Source: Salinisphaera sp052044135
GTDB lineage: Bacteria; Pseudomonadota; Gammaproteobacteria; Nevskiales; Salinisphaeraceae
Assembly: GCF_052044135.1 (NCBI RefSeq)
Contig: NZ_JBQDYF010000007.1
Span: 1 to 64,000 of the forward strand
Reading direction: 5' to 3'
Length of the DNA stretch: 64,000 nucleotides
Part shown: in pieces, positions 62,310-64,000 of the stretch
Numbering within the stretch: the first letter of the stretch is position 1
Layout of the letters: each line of letters begins with the position of its first letter
Program-made: the position numbers and the translations under genes
The notes under the pieces: model-generated
What the model was told of the DNA's origin: nothing
Databases searched by the model: none
Seen by the model: the letters and a program-made list of their open reading frames with translations, nothing else

Positions 62310-63185
62310 CTACAACAGCGCGAGGTCCAGAACCAGGCCGACGAAGATCACGCCGCCCAGAAAATTATGCTGCATGAATACCTTGAAACAGGATTCCCGA
62401 TCCCTCGCGCGCGTGATCCATTGGTGGTACACCGACATGGTCGCCGCCCCGGCCAGCCCAAGATAGTAGAAAAAACCCAGCGCGAACATCAGGCCCACCA
62501 CCACCAGCAGGGCATAGAACAGACACTGAAACGCGCCGATGATGGCGCGGTCGCGCTCGCCCCAGAGGACAGCCGTGGATTTCACGCCGATCCGGAGATC
62601 GTCGTCCCGGTCGACCATGGCGTAATAGGTATCGTAGATGAGCGCCCAGATGAGCGTCGCGATGAACAGAACCCAGCCGCCGGCCGGCACGTGCCCGCTC
62701 TGGGCCGCGAATGCCATCGGTACCGCCCAGCCGAACGCCGCGCCCAGAAACATCTGCGGCCAGTGGGTGACACGCTTGGTGAACGGATACAACGCCGCCA
62801 GGGCCAAACCGACAAAAGCCATGGCGATGGTCAGCCCGTTCAACGTAAGCACCAGCGCAAACGCGGCCAGACAAAGCAGCGCGAACAGAACCAATGCTTC
62901 CTTCTCGCCGACTTCACCGGTGGCGAGCGGACGCGCCTTGGTGCGCTTGACGTGGCCATCAATATGGCGATCGGCATAGTCGTTCATCACGCAGCCGGCC
63001 GAGCGCATGAGCACGGCACCGAAGACGAAAACGAACAACACCCAGAGGTTCGGCATACCGCGCGCGGCGAGCCATAACGCCCAGAGCATCGGCCACACCA
63101 CCAGGAAAATCCCGATCGGCTTGTTCAGGCGCGTGAGTCGCAGATAGCACTCGGGCTTGCCGGCGAGCGGGGGTGTCGTGGCCAT
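62310..63185 (-). CDS. ubiA: 4-hydroxybenzoate polyprenyltransferase
   Basis: UbiA attaches the polyprenyl tail to 4-hydroxybenzoate in ubiquinone synthesis. The 291-residue membrane protein has about eight helices and the two Asp-rich motifs: NDYADRHIDGHVKRTKARPLATG and DTYYAMVDRDDD. It is not beside ubiC. It is followed at 132 bp by bioA on the same strand. Confidence 0.96.
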   Translation of the reverse strand: MATTPPLAGKPECYLRLTRLNKPIGIFLVVWPMLWALWLAARGMPNLWVLFVFVFGAVLMRSAGCVMNDYADRHIDGHVKRTKARPLATGEVGEKEALVLFALLCLAAFALVLTLNGLTIAMAFVGLALAALYPFTKRVTHWPQMFLGAAFGWAVPMAFAAQSGHVPAGGWVLFIATLIWALIYDTYYAMVDRDDDLRIGVKSTAVLWGERDRAIIGAFQCLFYALLVVVGLMFALGFFYYLGLAGAATMSVYHQWITRARDRESCFKVFMQHNFLGGVIFVGLVLDLALL

Positions 63186-63344
63186 CACGAAATCCTTTGC
63201 GGCCGTCGCGGGCCGGTCGATGAAAACGGTTATCGGGGCGCGTGCGCGGTGCAGCTACCCTCGCGCAACCCCGAAACGTTACCATGTCGCAAAATTCCGG
63301 CGGCTTCGCTCCCCAGGGTGCGGCGCTCGCCCTCGGGAGAACCC

Positions 63345-64000
63345 ATGTCCGCTCCTTCTCAGTCCGGCGGTGCGCCGATCACCGACGAGCGCCAGCTGGT
63401 CGCCTATTTCGAAGATGCCTGCAAGCCGCCGAGCCGCTGGCGCCTGGGCACCGAGCACGAAAAGTTCGTATTCGATCGTGACACGCTGCGCCCGCTGCCG
63501 TTCGACGGCGAGCAGAGCATCTCGACTTTCCTGGACAAACTCCAGCGTTTCGGCTGGCAGCCGATGGTCGAGGACGGTCGCATTGTCGCGCTCGAGCTCG
63601 ACCAGTGCCACATCACGCTCGAACCCGGCGGCCAGCTCGAACTCGCGGGTGCGCCGCTGTATACCATCCACGAGACCTGCGACGAAATCCATATCCATCT
63701 GCGCCAGGTCAAGGAAGTCGCCGCGGAAATGAATGTCGGCCTGATCGGGCTCGGCTTTCAGCCCAAGTGGCCGCGCGCGGATTGCCCGTGGATGCCCAAG
63801 GCGCGCTACGAGATCATGAAGTCTTACATGCCCAAGAAAGGCGATCTCGGCATCGACATGATGCTGCGCACCGCCACCGTGCAGGTGAACATCGACTACG
63901 GCTCCGAAGCCGATATGATCAAGAAGTTCCGCGTCGGGCTCGCGCTGCAGCCCATCGCCACCGCACTGTTCGCCAATTCCCCGTTCAAGGAAGGCCGGCC
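63345..64000 (+). CDS. gshA: glutamate-cysteine ligase, GCS2/EgtA-like type (N-terminal part)
   Basis: The open frame from ATG 63345 (GGGAGA upstream) runs to the window end without a stop, giving 218 residues. Motifs are RLGTEHEKFVFDRDTLRP, LELDQCHITLEPGGQLELAGAPL, MNVGLIGLGFQPKWPR and MKSYMPKKGDLGIDMMLRTATVQVNIDYGSE. These match the plant/alphaproteobacterial and Xanthomonas glutamate-cysteine ligases rather than E. coli GshA. The enzyme forms gamma-glutamylcysteine for glutathione. The rest is outside the window. Confidence 0.93.
   Translation, partial: MSAPSQSGGAPITDERQLVAYFEDACKPPSRWRLGTEHEKFVFDRDTLRPLPFDGEQSISTFLDKLQRFGWQPMVEDGRIVALELDQCHITLEPGGQLELAGAPLYTIHETCDEIHIHLRQVKEVAAEMNVGLIGLGFQPKWPRADCPWMPKARYEIMKSYMPKKGDLGIDMMLRTATVQVNIDYGSEADMIKKFRVGLALQPIATALFANSPFKEGR

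Noticed and set aside
60810..63077. 755-codon plus-strand ORF opposite bioA and ubiA
   Set aside because: Spans two genuine minus-strand genes and their spacer; no recognisable domain.

Overview
The window is high-GC chromosomal DNA of a gammaproteobacterium, almost all of it core housekeeping genes. Three blocks match arrangements known from Escherichia coli and Pseudomonas: bamC-dapA-gcvR-bcp-(phoH)-perM/bepA; gyrA-serC-pheA-hisC-tyrA-aroA-cmk-rpsA-ihfB-lapA; and glmM-secG-tRNA(Leu)-tRNA(fMet)-rimP-nusA-infB-rbfA-truB-rpsO-pnp with folP, ftsH, rlmE, yhbY and greA beyond it. A Salinisphaera/Nevskiales-like lineage is possible, but that is a guess; no marker in the window settles it.

Layout. 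1-900: a tandem tRNA-Ser(GGA) locus in which one copy carries a 78-nt insertion in its T-loop, then a gene-free stretch with several palindromes. 900-8700: a very short BamC-like lipoprotein, a decayed exported-protein gene with a nine-G tract, dapA, gcvR, bcp, a PIN-PhoH protein, perM and bepA. 9000-22500 (minus strand): gyrA, serC, serA, pheA, hisC, tyrA, aroA, cmk, rpsA, ihfB, lapA, covering serine, aromatic and histidine synthesis with translation, CMP recycling and DNA architecture. 22760-32200: a TRZ/ATZ deaminase, ubiG and gph; an Nth-like glycosylase whose start codon lies in a dispersed repeat; rluB, fpr, scpB, scpA, trpS and yciO; then yciI and bolA.

32200-43400: a TonB-dependent receptor remnant with its middle deleted and a heptamer repeat at the junction; an unknown ORF, ligA, zipA and smc on the minus strand; queF; a glycine-zipper lipoprotein; cysZ, dksA and phaR. 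43390-43515: a promoter, three hairpins and a terminator with no ORF, a good candidate for an undescribed small RNA with an exposed CUCCUCC motif. 43650-59850: the pnp-to-folP translation/RNA block plus ftsH and rlmE. 59890-64000: yhbY, greA, bioA, ubiA and the start of a glutamate-cysteine ligase cut by the window edge.

Functionally the genes serve translation and RNA turnover (rpsA, rpsO, infB, nusA, pnp, truB, rimP, rbfA), chromosome maintenance (gyrA, smc, scpAB, ligA, ihfB), envelope biogenesis (bepA, zipA, glmM, secG, ftsH, lapA) and central biosynthesis. No phage, intact insertion sequence or CRISPR array was seen. The unusual signals are the interrupted tRNA-Ser, the candidate sRNA, the reduced BamC, paired inverted repeats near genes and tRNAs, and two decaying surface-protein genes that both carry simple-sequence tracts.
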